A stretch of 64,000 nucleotides of DNA from Mucilaginibacter sp. (GTDB lineage: Bacteria > Bacteroidota > Bacteroidia > Sphingobacteriales > Sphingobacteriaceae), in NCBI RefSeq assembly GCF_028288205.1, contig NZ_JAQBOD010000016.1, positions 42,195 through 106,194 of the forward strand, written 5' to 3'. The position numbers and the translations under genes are program-made. Below, piece after piece: positions 35,039 through 43,389 of the stretch (positions within the stretch are counted from its first letter, which is position 1; each line of letters starts with the position of its first letter). The notes under the pieces are model-generated. The model ran no database searches and was not told the origin of the DNA. It saw nothing but the letters and a program-made list of their open reading frames with translations.

Positions 35039-35530
35039 ATGAATAATATGAAATCATTAGTTTTTACAGTTATAATAAGTTTATTTACTTATTATAAAAA
35101 TCAACCACCTAACCTCTTTGGTTATGATAGTTTTTTACAATATGTACGTAAGGGATTTAAACCATCCGATGCAACTAAAAAAAATTGTGAGTGGCAATAT
35201 GCTTTAGTTAAAGTAAATACAGATATTAATAATAAAGTAATAAAATATGATTTATTAAATAAGACATCCGAAGACCTAACAAAAAGTTTAAGCTTTTTGT
35301 TAGGATACCAATTTTCGAAAAATTTACCTATTAATAAACATCCTATTGTATTTTGTATTTCATTAGAGAATGAAAAAAAGGATTGTATGGCGTTAAAGAA
35401 ACAATACTCCCCTTCTGAGGTTTTGGGTATGGTCTTATCTAATTTGACTCCGGTATATAAATCAGATCCTAAAGCTATTTTTTTGCCCGAGGTGTTAATG
35501 CTGTCCTACTCATTTGATTCAATCCGTTAA
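35039..35530 (+). CDS. small AT-rich protein of unknown function downstream of the HExxH lipoprotein
   Basis: A 163-residue protein with a hydrophobic N-terminus (residues 4-18, 'MKSLVFTVIISLFTYY') that may be a signal or anchor. The rest is polar, with Cys residues and no motif I recognise. Its start is about 35 bp after the lipoprotein stop; base composition is like the AT-rich 3' part of that gene, so the two probably arrived together. It could be an inhibitor or immunity-type partner, which is inference from position only. A second ATG three codons in is possible. Confidence 0.6.
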   Translation: MNNMKSLVFTVIISLFTYYKNQPPNLFGYDSFLQYVRKGFKPSDATKKNCEWQYALVKVNTDINNKVIKYDLLNKTSEDLTKSLSFLLGYQFSKNLPINKHPIVFCISLENEKKDCMALKKQYSPSEVLGMVLSNLTPVYKSDPKAIFLPEVLMLSYSFDSIR

Positions 35531-35883
35531 TTAATTAATATACGAATTTTTTCTCGCTCAGAATGACAATTTTAATTTCCCCAAAACCCATGATGACAAC
35601 ACCAACAAGGTCATCAAAAAAAGTTGTTTCACCACCCTTAAAACAGCTGATTTGTATTTAATTGATCTTCAAAATATTACCCTAATATTATTCATAAACG
35701 CACTGACGTAAAAGTTGTTACATTTTGTTACATCACTTTTTGGCAAAAGGCTTATTTGTAGTAACTTAACTCAAAATCTTGTTTCACTTGTTACATTTTG
35801 TTTCACCACCCGTGAAACAAAACCGCGCTGCCGTCTGCACTGTAGTGGGCCTAATCTCTAATTAACTAACCTCTAACCACCAA
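35531..35883. other. 353-bp spacer with TGTTTCACCACCC and TGTTACATTTTGTT repeats
   Basis: No gene. TGTTTCACCACCC occurs at 35625-35637 and 35799-35811, the second followed at once by inverted GTGAAAC (35812-35818). 'gttacattttgtta' words lie between. A 'cagaatgaca' word is near 35558, and 'taatctctaattaactaacctctaacc' near 35850 belongs to the attag word family. Similar GTTTCAC clustering occurs at 49.65-49.85 kb. Confidence 0.55.
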
Positions 35884-36636
35884 CTATAACTTCGCTTTCG
35901 CTGCTTGCATAAACTTACTGGCAAATACAAAGTCGTTTAGTTCCTGGTTATCGGTTTTGGCAATTTCTTTATTGCTGCCTTCCCACCATTTTTCGCCGTT
36001 GTGCAAAAAGATAATATGATCGCCAATACCCATTACCGAGTTCATATCGTGGGTAACAATAACGGTGGTCATTTGATATTCTTCGGTGAGGTCATTTATA
36101 AGGTCATCTATCAGGATAGAAGTCTTAGGGTCGAGGCCCGAGTTGGGCTCATCAACAAATAAATACTTAGGCTGCATAGATATAGCGCGCGCGATACCTA
36201 CCCGCTTTTTCATCCCGCCCGATAGTTCGGCCGGATACAGTGCGTTCTTGCCGGCCAGGTTAACCCGCTCAAGGCAAAAATTGGCCCTTTCTAATTTTTC
36301 CGCATGGGTTTGTTTAGTAAACAGGTTCAGCGGGAACATAATGTTCTCTTCCACCGTCATTGAATCAAACAGGGCCGAGTTTTGAAACAGCATACCAATA
36401 TGGGTGCGTATGGGCACACGTTGCTCAAAGCTCATGTCGGTAAAATTCTGGCTATCAAAAAAAACATTGCCTTTGGTTGGTTCATGCAGGCCCACAATAC
36501 ATTTTAGCAAAGTGGTTTTACCAGAACCCGACCCGCCAATGATCAAATTGTTTTTACCTTTTTTAAATGCTGCGGATATGCCATTAAGCACATCGTTCTC
36601 GCCAAATGTTTTATGAATGTTTTTAACTTCGATCAT
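35884..36636 (-). CDS. mlaF: MlaF-like ABC transporter ATP-binding protein
   Basis: A 250-residue ATPase starting at MIEVKNIHKTF; the start codon overlaps the permease stop by 4 bp (ATGA, 36633-36636), which rules out the longer upstream frame. Walker A GGSGSGKT, signature LSGGM ('PAELSGGMKKRVGIARAI'), Walker B YLFVDEP with 'NSGLDPKTS', and switch His in 'VIVTHDMNSVM'. The LSGGM form and 'GIARAI' are typical of MlaF, which powers phospholipid or lipid transport with MlaE. Confidence 0.9.
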   Translation of the reverse strand: MIEVKNIHKTFGENDVLNGISAAFKKGKNNLIIGGSGSGKTTLLKCIVGLHEPTKGNVFFDSQNFTDMSFEQRVPIRTHIGMLFQNSALFDSMTVEENIMFPLNLFTKQTHAEKLERANFCLERVNLAGKNALYPAELSGGMKKRVGIARAISMQPKYLFVDEPNSGLDPKTSILIDDLINDLTEEYQMTTVIVTHDMNSVMGIGDHIIFLHNGEKWWEGSNKEIAKTDNQELNDFVFASKFMQAAKAKL

Positions 36637-37364
36637 AGCATAATACGAGTTATCACCAGGTCGGCAAACAGGATCATTACGCAGCTGTATACCACGCCTT
36701 TGGTTGATGATTGCCCAACCTCTAACGCGCCGCCTGATGTGTAAAAACCCTGGTAGGCACAAATCGAAGAGATTAGAAAGCCAAATACTATTGCTTTAAC
36801 CAACGCAACCTGTACGGTCAATCCGTCAAAACCATCACGAACGCCGGCTATGTAATCATCCGGGCTAATATCCCCGGATACTAAACAAGCTATATAACCA
36901 CCTGTTATACCCAGGGTTATTGATGTGATGACCAGCAAGGGCACCATGGTCATGCTGGCGATAATTTTGGGCGATATTAAATAACCGGGAGCATTTACGC
37001 CCATAATTTCCAGCGCGTCAATTTGCTCGGTAACCCGCATGGTGCCTATTTGCGAGGCAATGCTTGAGCCAACACGGCCGGCTAATACTAATGCTGATAT
37101 GGTGGGGCTAAATTCCAGTATGGTAGAATCGCGTGCTATTTTACCTGCAATGCTAAGCGGCACCAGCGGGCTGCTTAATTGAAAAGCTACCTGTATAGTG
37201 GTTGCCGCACCAATAAAAAGAGATATAATAGCGATAATGCCCAAAGAGCCAATACCGATGGAAACCATCTCGCGCATAACCTCGGCCCAGTAAACACTAA
37301 ATTTTTCGGGCCTGCGGAAACTTAAACGTAATAAGAGTATGTATTTGCCTAAACTATAAAACAT
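36633..37364 (-). CDS. mlaE: MlaE family ABC transporter permease
   Basis: A 243-residue inner-membrane permease with five to six segments. 'ATTIQVAFQLSSPLVPLSIAG' (split as ATTIQVAFQL, SPLVPLSIAG), 'LAGRVGSSIASQIGTMRVTEQIDALEIMG' in its usual order, and 'GGALEVGQSSTKGVVYS' near the end identify MlaE/YrbE. It pairs with the overlapping MlaF. The MlaD substrate-binding gene is not in the adjacent DNA shown. Confidence 0.93.
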   Translation of the reverse strand: MFYSLGKYILLLRLSFRRPEKFSVYWAEVMREMVSIGIGSLGIIAIISLFIGAATTIQVAFQLSSPLVPLSIAGKIARDSTILEFSPTISALVLAGRVGSSIASQIGTMRVTEQIDALEIMGVNAPGYLISPKIIASMTMVPLLVITSITLGITGGYIACLVSGDISPDDYIAGVRDGFDGLTVQVALVKAIVFGFLISSICAYQGFYTSGGALEVGQSSTKGVVYSCVMILFADLVITRIML

Positions 37365-37549
37365 GCGTTGCTGTAAAATTCTGCTAAAAATACGTTTTTA
37401 CTTTGAACCTGATAAGGGTTAACGAGATAACTGCATTTAATGTTGTATTTAACGGAATAGGGGGTGGTTTGTTTAGGATTAACTATTGGAAGATAACTGC
37501 AATTTTTTACTTAACCAATTTTGTAGATAATACTTTACTTTTATTCATT

Positions 37550-38254
37550 ATGAAAAATGCTTTAATAACCGGCGCCACCAAAGGCATGGGTCGCGCCATA
37601 GCTATCGCTTTAGCCCAGGAAGGTATAAATATTGCCGTTAACTCGCGCAAGGCCGAAGATCTGGCGGCTTTTAAAACCGAGCTGCTGCAAATTAACCCCG
37701 CCATAAAAGTTTTTACCGCCGTTGCTGATGGCAGTAACAAGGACGAATTGCTACGATTTGCCAAAAATGCAGAGCAGGAATTGGGTACAATTACCATCCT
37801 TGTAAACAATTTAGGTATGTACGCGTACTCTAAAATACTGGATGATGAAAAAAATTTATTCCAAAAAATGATAAATACTAATCTAATGCCTTCCTACGAA
37901 CTGTACCGTTTTTTCGGTAAAACTATGGTTTCTGTCGGTGAAGGCCATATCTTCAATATTTGTTCGGTCGCGGCGCTCAATCCGGTGGTAGAAGCGGGCA
38001 TTTATAGTGTAACAAAAGCTGCACTGTATAGTCTCAATAACGTAATGAGATTAGAGATGCAACAGCATGGGGTTAAGGTAACTGCAGTTATTCCCGGCTC
38101 AACATTAACAGACTCATGGAAGGGCCAAGCCGTTGATAAAGACACGATGGTGATGCCCGAAGACATAGCATCGGCAATTGTAAATATTTACAAAATGAGC
38201 AAAGGTGCCAATGTTGACGAACTCATAATAAAACCCGCTGGCGGGCAATTATAA
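37550..38254 (+). CDS. SDR family NAD(P)-dependent oxidoreductase
   Basis: A 234-residue short-chain dehydrogenase/reductase. Cofactor motif TGATKGMGRAIA (TGxxxGxG), 'NNLGMY' (NNAG position), and the catalytic Tyr-x3-Lys in 'YSVTKAAL' with a preceding Ser-like 'CSVAAL'. The start at 37550 follows the normal family N-terminus 'MKNALITGATKG'; the upstream frame is not conserved. Substrate unknown. Confidence 0.9.
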   Translation: MKNALITGATKGMGRAIAIALAQEGINIAVNSRKAEDLAAFKTELLQINPAIKVFTAVADGSNKDELLRFAKNAEQELGTITILVNNLGMYAYSKILDDEKNLFQKMINTNLMPSYELYRFFGKTMVSVGEGHIFNICSVAALNPVVEAGIYSVTKAALYSLNNVMRLEMQQHGVKVTAVIPGSTLTDSWKGQAVDKDTMVMPEDIASAIVNIYKMSKGANVDELIIKPAGGQL

Positions 38255-38274
38255 ACTGATTTAAATTTAAGATT

Positions 38275-38901
38275 ATGGAAAAGAAATTACAACGGGATGA
38301 GCAGCATAAAATGATAGCAGGCGTATGCGCCGGCCTGGCTGATTATCTGAGCGTAGACGTAACCCTGGTAAGGGTAGTGTTTTTGCTTGTATTAATATTA
38401 AAAGGGGTGGCACTTATCCCTTATATTATATTATGGATAGTATTACCTAAAAAGATTTACGGCTTTAATGCCAATGGCCCGGGTAATTATGGACCGGTTA
38501 ACAACAGCGGTCCGGTTGATTATACCGTACCGCCGCAAAATCCGGTTGATTATAGTGTACCAGACCCACATGGAAGTTTTACCCCTCCCCAGCAACCGGG
38601 TGCACCATTTGTAGCGCCGCCTAAAAGAGCATCAACCGCATCAATAATCATAGGTATTGCTTTAGTGGCATTTGGCTCTTTCTTTTTGCTGGACGAATTT
38701 AATTTTTTACCTGATTGGGAATTTGACCGTTTGTGGCCGCTAATATTTATTGTGATGGGTTTAGTGTTGGTATTTGCCCGCAAAAAGCAAAACCCGTGGG
38801 AAAAAGAAAACTGGCACGCTGCAAAAGAACCCGAAGCAGAAAAAAAAGAAGAAGCAACCGGTGATATACCTCCAACCGGTGATATACATCCAACAGAATA
38901 A
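38275..38901 (+). CDS. PspC domain-containing protein
   Basis: A 208-residue membrane protein. Residues 1-62 are a PspC domain ('LQRDEQHKMIAGVCAGLADYL', then a membrane segment 'VVFLLVLILKGVALIPYIILW'). A Pro/Gly/Asn-rich linker with repeats NPVDYSVP / GPVDYTVP follows (about 65-118), then two hydrophobic segments ('ASIIIGIALVAFGSFFLLDEF', 'LWPLIFIVMGLVLVFA') like LiaI/DUF5668, and a Glu/Lys-rich tail with GDIPPTGDIHPT. It is 44 bp upstream of the LiaF-like gene; together they suggest an envelope-stress module. Confidence 0.88.
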   Translation: MEKKLQRDEQHKMIAGVCAGLADYLSVDVTLVRVVFLLVLILKGVALIPYIILWIVLPKKIYGFNANGPGNYGPVNNSGPVDYTVPPQNPVDYSVPDPHGSFTPPQQPGAPFVAPPKRASTASIIIGIALVAFGSFFLLDEFNFLPDWEFDRLWPLIFIVMGLVLVFARKKQNPWEKENWHAAKEPEAEKKEEATGDIPPTGDIHPTE

Positions 38902-38945
38902 CTATTAGATAAAAGCAATAGCTTTATCAACATAAAATTACGATC

Positions 38946-39932
38946 ATGAGAAACGATAAAATAATCCCGGGCGTAGTCCTGATATTAATTGGAGCGGTAA
39001 TACTGCTTCACAACTATGGCTATATAAATTTCCATTGGCATAACTTTATATACCTATGGCCCATATTTATAGTAATTGGCGGTATTAATTTAATATTTGC
39101 TCATAACAGGTCCACCTGGGCCATGCTGCTTAAGTTAGCTGTTATTATAATTGGCTTTGGGTTAATTGTATTTGGTAATTTTGGTAGCCATCATGGTTTT
39201 TGGAACAACTATACTTATAACTACAATGATGATAATGATGATGAGGGTGATAGCAGCGGCAAAGGCATAGTTAAAATTGAAGGCAATAGTGTTTATAACG
39301 AACCTTTTACCAATGATATAAAAGTTGCCCGCCTTAACATTAGCGGTGGGGGCACTATTTACAGTTTAAGTGATACTACTAACCAGCTATTTAACGCCAG
39401 TACCAAAGAATTCAGAGGCAACTATATTTTTAACCATAGCAAAGAAGATTCTGTTTATGTGCTTGATTTTAGCATGAAAAACAGCCATGGCATTAACTGG
39501 AACTGGCACGACGGTGATAATAATGGCAAAAATGATCAAACAAACTCGGCAGTTTTTAAGCTGAACCCAAATCCGGAATGGGAAATTAATGTAAAAGCAG
39601 GCGCTACCAAACTAAATTTTGATCTAACCAAATTTAAGGTAAGATTATTAAAGATAAGTGGCGGCGCGGCGGCATTTGATGTAAAACTTGGTCAGCCATT
39701 ACTCGCTACCAATGTTATTATATCAACAGGCATGTCTGCAACAAATATCAGCATTCCTGAAAACGCAGCCTGCAGGATTATAAGCGAAACAGGGTTGTCT
39801 TCTAAAAACTTTGAGGGTTTTACCGAAACCACAGACAATAATTATGAAACCCCGGGCTTTAGCAGCGCTAAGAATAAGATATATATAAAAATGAGCGGCG
39901 GAATGGCAGATTTTAAGGTGAGAAGATATTGA
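38946..39932 (+). CDS. LiaF-like transmembrane protein (DUF5668 plus toast-rack domain)
   Basis: A 328-residue protein. The N-terminal ~80 residues have short membrane segments ('VVLILIGAVILLHNYGYI', 'YLWPIFIVIGGINLIFA', 'LLKLAVIIIGFGLIVFGNF') as in LiaI/LiaF. An Asn/Asp-rich linker ('YNYNDDNDDEGD') precedes a beta-rich C-terminal region (about 115-328) with repeated 'KISGGAAAFDVKLG'-type strands, resembling the DUF2154/LiaF C-terminal domain. Probably an inner-membrane sensor or modulator of envelope stress working with the adjacent PspC protein. Confidence 0.8.
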   Translation: MRNDKIIPGVVLILIGAVILLHNYGYINFHWHNFIYLWPIFIVIGGINLIFAHNRSTWAMLLKLAVIIIGFGLIVFGNFGSHHGFWNNYTYNYNDDNDDEGDSSGKGIVKIEGNSVYNEPFTNDIKVARLNISGGGTIYSLSDTTNQLFNASTKEFRGNYIFNHSKEDSVYVLDFSMKNSHGINWNWHDGDNNGKNDQTNSAVFKLNPNPEWEINVKAGATKLNFDLTKFKVRLLKISGGAAAFDVKLGQPLLATNVIISTGMSATNISIPENAACRIISETGLSSKNFEGFTETTDNNYETPGFSSAKNKIYIKMSGGMADFKVRRY

Positions 39933-39948
39933 TCTCCTCACCTTAAAA

Positions 39949-40566
39949 TCAAGGCGTTGTTATAATATAAGTTTTAGCTAAACTATCATACCAGGCCTGG
40001 CGGTGCTCACTAAAATATACGCTTAAAAACGGTACCCATATAGTAATAGACAGCGTTACGCCCAAATTACGAAGGAAGGCTCGCGGTAACGATAATCCCT
40101 TGCCATCAATATCTACCACACTTAATTTAAACATTCTTTTACCCAGGCTGCCTTTTAAACCGGTAGCTTCACAAATTGTGTTGTAAACCAGAAATGTAGT
40201 TAAAAAACTTATGGTAAGTACCAACATGGAGTTAGGCACCGGCATACCAATTCTGTAATCAGTAGGTAATGCAACCCATCCAGTGCGCGTTGCTATGTTT
40301 GATACGATGATATATATCCCAAAATAGTCAATTAAAAAAGCAGCAATACGTTTGCCAAAGGGAGCCAGGTTATCCTCGGTAGGGAAGTATATGCCCTGTG
40401 CCTCAAAGTAATCATTCAGCTCGGGCAGTTCAGACGCGTATTGTGGTTTGTCACTTAATGGCGTAATAATTTCTGTATGGATATCAATATCCATGTCCAT
40501 TAATTCGTCAAGGGTGTATGGTCCCTTTTTATCGTCGCCAGCTACCAGGTAGTATTCTTCGTTCAT
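39949..40566 (-). CDS. RDD family membrane protein with N-terminal GYF-like domain
   Basis: A 205-residue protein: residues 1-55 fit a GYF_2-type domain ('YYLVAGDDKKGPYTLDELMDM'), then an RDD domain with 'APFGKRIAAFLIDYFGIYI' (Arg and paired Asp), 'GSLGKRMFKLSVVDIDGKGLSL' and three or four membrane segments. RDD proteins are poorly characterised; some relatives are linked to ion or solute transport. Convergent with the LiaF-like gene, 16 bp apart. Confidence 0.85.
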   Translation of the reverse strand: MNEEYYLVAGDDKKGPYTLDELMDMDIDIHTEIITPLSDKPQYASELPELNDYFEAQGIYFPTEDNLAPFGKRIAAFLIDYFGIYIIVSNIATRTGWVALPTDYRIGMPVPNSMLVLTISFLTTFLVYNTICEATGLKGSLGKRMFKLSVVDIDGKGLSLPRAFLRNLGVTLSITIWVPFLSVYFSEHRQAWYDSLAKTYIITTP

Positions 40567-40662
40567 CGTGGATGCAAAAATACTTTTAAAAGGTAAATAT
40601 TACTATCGAAAAATTTATAGCAAAAACATATTTCGTATCTTAGCTATATAAAGATCAAAGTA

Positions 40663-40938
40663 ATGAAAGCTATTAGTGTAAATGCATTACCGGAATATAA
40701 ATTGCAACTCACCTTTGATGATGGTGTATCGGGTATAATCGACTTAAATGATTTTATCGGAAAAGGTATTTTTTTAGGATTGAGAGATGAGCAATTTTTT
40801 AATAAAGTATATACTACAGGTTATTCAATAGCATGGAATGATGAATTGGAGATAGATGTGATTGCTGCATATGCTGAAATAGTGAATAAAAAACCCGAAG
40901 ACATACTTTCAGCCGATTTAAATTATGCCGCAAATTAG
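40663..40938 (+). CDS. DUF2442 domain-containing protein
   Basis: A 91-residue protein with 'NALPEYKLQLTFDDGVSGIIDLNDFIGKG', a strand-turn-strand pattern typical of DUF2442, and 'WNDELEIDVIAAYAEI'. It overlaps the next gene by 14 bp. DUF2442 and DUF4160 genes often occur as pairs; a toxin-antitoxin-like or nuclease-associated role is speculated for the pair but not established. Confidence 0.85.
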   Translation: MKAISVNALPEYKLQLTFDDGVSGIIDLNDFIGKGIFLGLRDEQFFNKVYTTGYSIAWNDELEIDVIAAYAEIVNKKPEDILSADLNYAAN

Positions 40939-41185
40939 TTTTTTCTTAGGGATCATTATTAGAATGTTTTACAAAGACCATAATCCTCCGCATTTTCATG
41001 CAGTTTATGCTGAATATGAAGGATTAGTTGATATAAAGAAATTAGAATTAATAGGGGGAAAGCTACCACCGAGAGTTTTGGGTTTAGTAATTGAATGGAC
41101 CGCACTGCACCAAAAAGAATTATTAGAGAATTGGGATAAGGCAAAAAAACAAGAATCATTACTTCAGATCGCTCCCTTGGTTTAA
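40925..41185 (+). CDS. DUF4160 domain-containing protein
   Basis: An 86-residue protein with the family's diagnostic 'RMFYKDHNPPHFHAVYAEYEG' (shown in parts: RMFYKDHNPPHFH, AVYAEYEG). It overlaps the DUF2442 gene by 14 bp, so the two are translationally linked. The HxH and Tyr-rich motif suggests a binding site; function unknown. Confidence 0.88.
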   Translation: MPQISFFLGIIIRMFYKDHNPPHFHAVYAEYEGLVDIKKLELIGGKLPPRVLGLVIEWTALHQKELLENWDKAKKQESLLQIAPLV

Positions 41186-41306
41186 AAAACGATTTCTTAT
41201 ATCTTCGGCAGTTACGTATTGTGTATGTCCATTCACATCTTGTATCAATCATTAATTTGTACTCATCAGATATTTCAAAATCTATATAATCTTGTTGCTT
41301 CGTCAT
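41186..41306 (-). other. possible decayed or frameshifted small gene
   Basis: On the minus strand, a reading frame starting at 41306 gives MTKQQDYIDFEISDEYKLMI and then turns into implausible sequence over the DUF4160 gene. A neighbouring frame gives a natural-looking 'IQDVNGHTQYVTAEDIRNRF' ending LNQGSDLK near 41160. Joining them needs one base change in 'atgattgatac'. It may be a damaged ~48-residue gene; low confidence. Confidence 0.25.
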
Positions 41307-41344
41307 ACTTCAAATTTAATAATTATCGGCAATAACATATTTTG

Positions 41345-41352
41345 TAAATTTG
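41345..41352 (+). promoter_or_regulatory. -7 box TAAATTTG ahead of ispG
   Basis: TAAATTTG fits the Bacteroidota TAnnTTTG -7 consensus, 25 bp before the preferred ATG at 41377. No clear -33 TTTG is visible at the right distance, so this is tentative. Confidence 0.4.
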
Positions 41353-41376
41353 CAACAAATAAAGAATAGTATCTGC

Positions 41377-43389
41377 ATGCATACCCCCGCTATAAAATTA
41401 CTTCCCGGCCGTTATTGTAATTCATTAACAGAATATTCACGTTTTGTAACGCGCGAGGTTTTTATTGGCGATGTGCCCATGGGCGGTAATAACCCCATCC
41501 GCATACAAAGCATGACCACTACCGATACTATGGACACCATAGGCACGGTTGAGCAATCTATCCGGATGATTAATGCAGGCTGCGAATATGTGCGCATTAC
41601 CGCGCCAAGTATTAAAGAGGCACAAAATCTGGCAGAAATAAAAAAGCAATTGCGCCAGCGGGGTTATACAGCACCATTAGTTGCCGATATACATTTTACC
41701 CCCAATGCCGCCGAGGTTGCCGCCCGCATTGTTGAAAAAGTGCGTGTTAACCCGGGCAACTATGCCGATAAAAAGAAATTTGACCAGATAGATTATACCG
41801 ACCTGCAATACCAGGGCGAACTGGAACGTATATATCAAAAATTTGCGCCGCTGGTGAAAATATGCAAGGAGTATGGCACCGCCATGCGCATTGGCACTAA
41901 TCACGGTTCGCTAAGCGATAGGATAATGAGCCGTTATGGCGATACCCCACAAGGCATGGTCGAGTCGGCAATGGAGTTTATGCGGATGTGCGAAACGCTT
42001 AATTATTATAATTTGGTGATCTCCATGAAATCAAGCAACCCACAGGTTATGGTACAGGCCTACCGTTTGCTTGTTGAAACTATGGTAGCCGAGGGCATGA
42101 ACTATCCGCTGCATTTAGGCGTTACCGAAGCCGGCGACGGCGAAGATGGCCGCATCAAATCAGCCGTTGGTATAGGTACTTTATTAGAAGATGGCCTGGG
42201 CGATACCGTCCGCGTATCCCTTACCGAAGAACCCGAAGCAGAGGCACCGGTGGCTATTGCTTTGGTGAACCGATATTCCGAAAGGTTAAAGGCTGAAAGG
42301 CAAAAGGTTAAAGGTAATTTTACAGATCCTTTACCTTTAACCTTTAACCTTTTACCTCTTTCTTACAGTCCCTACGAATACAAAAAGCGCTACACTTACG
42401 AAGCCAACGCTTTTATAGGGGGGCACATGGTGCCGCGTGTGGTGGTTGATCTATCGGAAGCTAATCTGAAAGATGCTTCGGTGCTGAATGATGCCGGTTA
42501 TATCTATTCATCTTTGTTAGATAAATATAATATGGCCGAGCAGTCGGTTGATTTTGTGTTTTTGGGTGATGAATTGCCATCATTTAATCTGCCCGCTAAT
42601 TTAAAGCAGCTATATAATTACCCAACCTGGCAAAAATTAACCCATAAAGTTAACTGCCATCCGGTATTTACCTTGAGTGAGTATGTTTATGCCGATGATC
42701 ATTCATCAGCATTGAACCTGGTGCGTTTAAAACCTGCGGATATTGATTCGGAAGAGTTTGGTTTATTGCCTTTCAGCAATTCACTGGTTTTTGTTTTGGA
42801 GACTGATACCCTGCACGGCATGGCCGATCAGCGCTCCTTCTTCTTTAAAATGGAAGAGTTGGAGCTGGAGGTACCGGTTATCATCAAAAGAAGTTACAGT
42901 TTCGAAACTCAAGACTCAGAACTCAAGACTCAGAACTTACAACTACAAGCCGCTACCGACCTCGGTGCGTTACTAATTGACGGTTTTGGCGATGGTATTT
43001 GGATAGATGCCCCTCAAATAGACACTAAAACAATAACCTCAACAGCTTTTGGTATTTTACAGGCAACGCGGTCGCGCATCTCAAAAACAGAATATATATC
43101 GTGCCCAAGTTGTGGCCGTACGTTGTTTGATTTGATGGTTACTACGCAAATGATCCGCAGCCGTACCAGTCATTTAAAAGGATTAAAAATTGGTATTATG
43201 GGTTGCATAGTAAATGGCCCCGGCGAAATGGCCGATGCTGATTACGGCTATGTAGGCTCGGGTACCGATAAGATAACGCTTTACCGTGGCAAGGAAGCGG
43301 TAAAGAAAAACATCAGCGCCGCCAATGCGCTTGATGAGCTGATAGGCATTATCCGCGAGGATGGTAACTGGATAGAGCCTTCGGTTTAA
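41377..43389 (+). CDS. ispG: (E)-4-hydroxy-3-methylbut-2-enyl-diphosphate synthase, long form
   Basis: A 670-residue iron-sulfur enzyme of the MEP isoprenoid pathway that reduces MEcPP to HMBPP. The N-terminal TIM barrel shows 'GDVPMGGNNPIRIQSMTTTDT' (in order) and 'HLGVTEAGDGEDGRIKSAVGIG'; the C-terminal Fe-S domain has 'CPSCGRTLFDL' and 'GIMGCIVNGPGEMADADYG'. It is the long Bacteroidota/plant-type form with a middle insert domain, versus about 370 residues in E. coli. Two word-repeat tracts are inserted in frame at about residues 303-328 and 510-525. The ATG at 41377 is chosen over an upstream TTG. Confidence 0.93.
   Translation: MHTPAIKLLPGRYCNSLTEYSRFVTREVFIGDVPMGGNNPIRIQSMTTTDTMDTIGTVEQSIRMINAGCEYVRITAPSIKEAQNLAEIKKQLRQRGYTAPLVADIHFTPNAAEVAARIVEKVRVNPGNYADKKKFDQIDYTDLQYQGELERIYQKFAPLVKICKEYGTAMRIGTNHGSLSDRIMSRYGDTPQGMVESAMEFMRMCETLNYYNLVISMKSSNPQVMVQAYRLLVETMVAEGMNYPLHLGVTEAGDGEDGRIKSAVGIGTLLEDGLGDTVRVSLTEEPEAEAPVAIALVNRYSERLKAERQKVKGNFTDPLPLTFNLLPLSYSPYEYKKRYTYEANAFIGGHMVPRVVVDLSEANLKDASVLNDAGYIYSSLLDKYNMAEQSVDFVFLGDELPSFNLPANLKQLYNYPTWQKLTHKVNCHPVFTLSEYVYADDHSSALNLVRLKPADIDSEEFGLLPFSNSLVFVLETDTLHGMADQRSFFFKMEELELEVPVIIKRSYSFETQDSELKTQNLQLQAATDLGALLIDGFGDGIWIDAPQIDTKTITSTAFGILQATRSRISKTEYISCPSCGRTLFDLMVTTQMIRSRTSHLKGLKIGIMGCIVNGPGEMADADYGYVGSGTDKITLYRGKEAVKKNISAANALDELIGIIREDGNWIEPSV
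42284..42358. repeat. word-type palindromic insert inside ispG (AAAGGTTAAAGG)
   Basis: Within the coding frame, 'aaaggttaaaggctgaaaggcaaaaggttaaaggtaa' is followed after 'ttttacagatcc' by 'tttacctttaacctttaaccttttacc', its inverted complement. It translates to Lys/Leu/Pro-rich sequence (KAERQKVKGNFTDPLPLTFN) that keeps the frame open. The same AAAGGTAAAAGG word fills the truB-ribF spacer. Confidence 0.75.
42907..42934. repeat. 14-bp perfect tandem duplication inside ispG
   Basis: ACTCAAGACTCAGA occurs at 42907-42920 and again at 42921-42934. Because 14 is not a multiple of three, the two copies are read in different frames (TQDSE then LKTQN). This matches the 'aactcaagactcagaact' type of word seen in Bacteroidota spacers. 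Confidence 0.8.

Noticed and set aside
36637..36762. 42-residue N-terminal extension of the MlaF-like protein
   Set aside because: It lies within the mlaE coding region; the ATGA overlap at 36633-36636 gives the normal start.
40959..41306. 115-residue minus-strand protein over DUF4160
   Set aside because: Only the first ~20 residues look natural; the rest is antisense to a clear gene. Kept only as a possible remnant.
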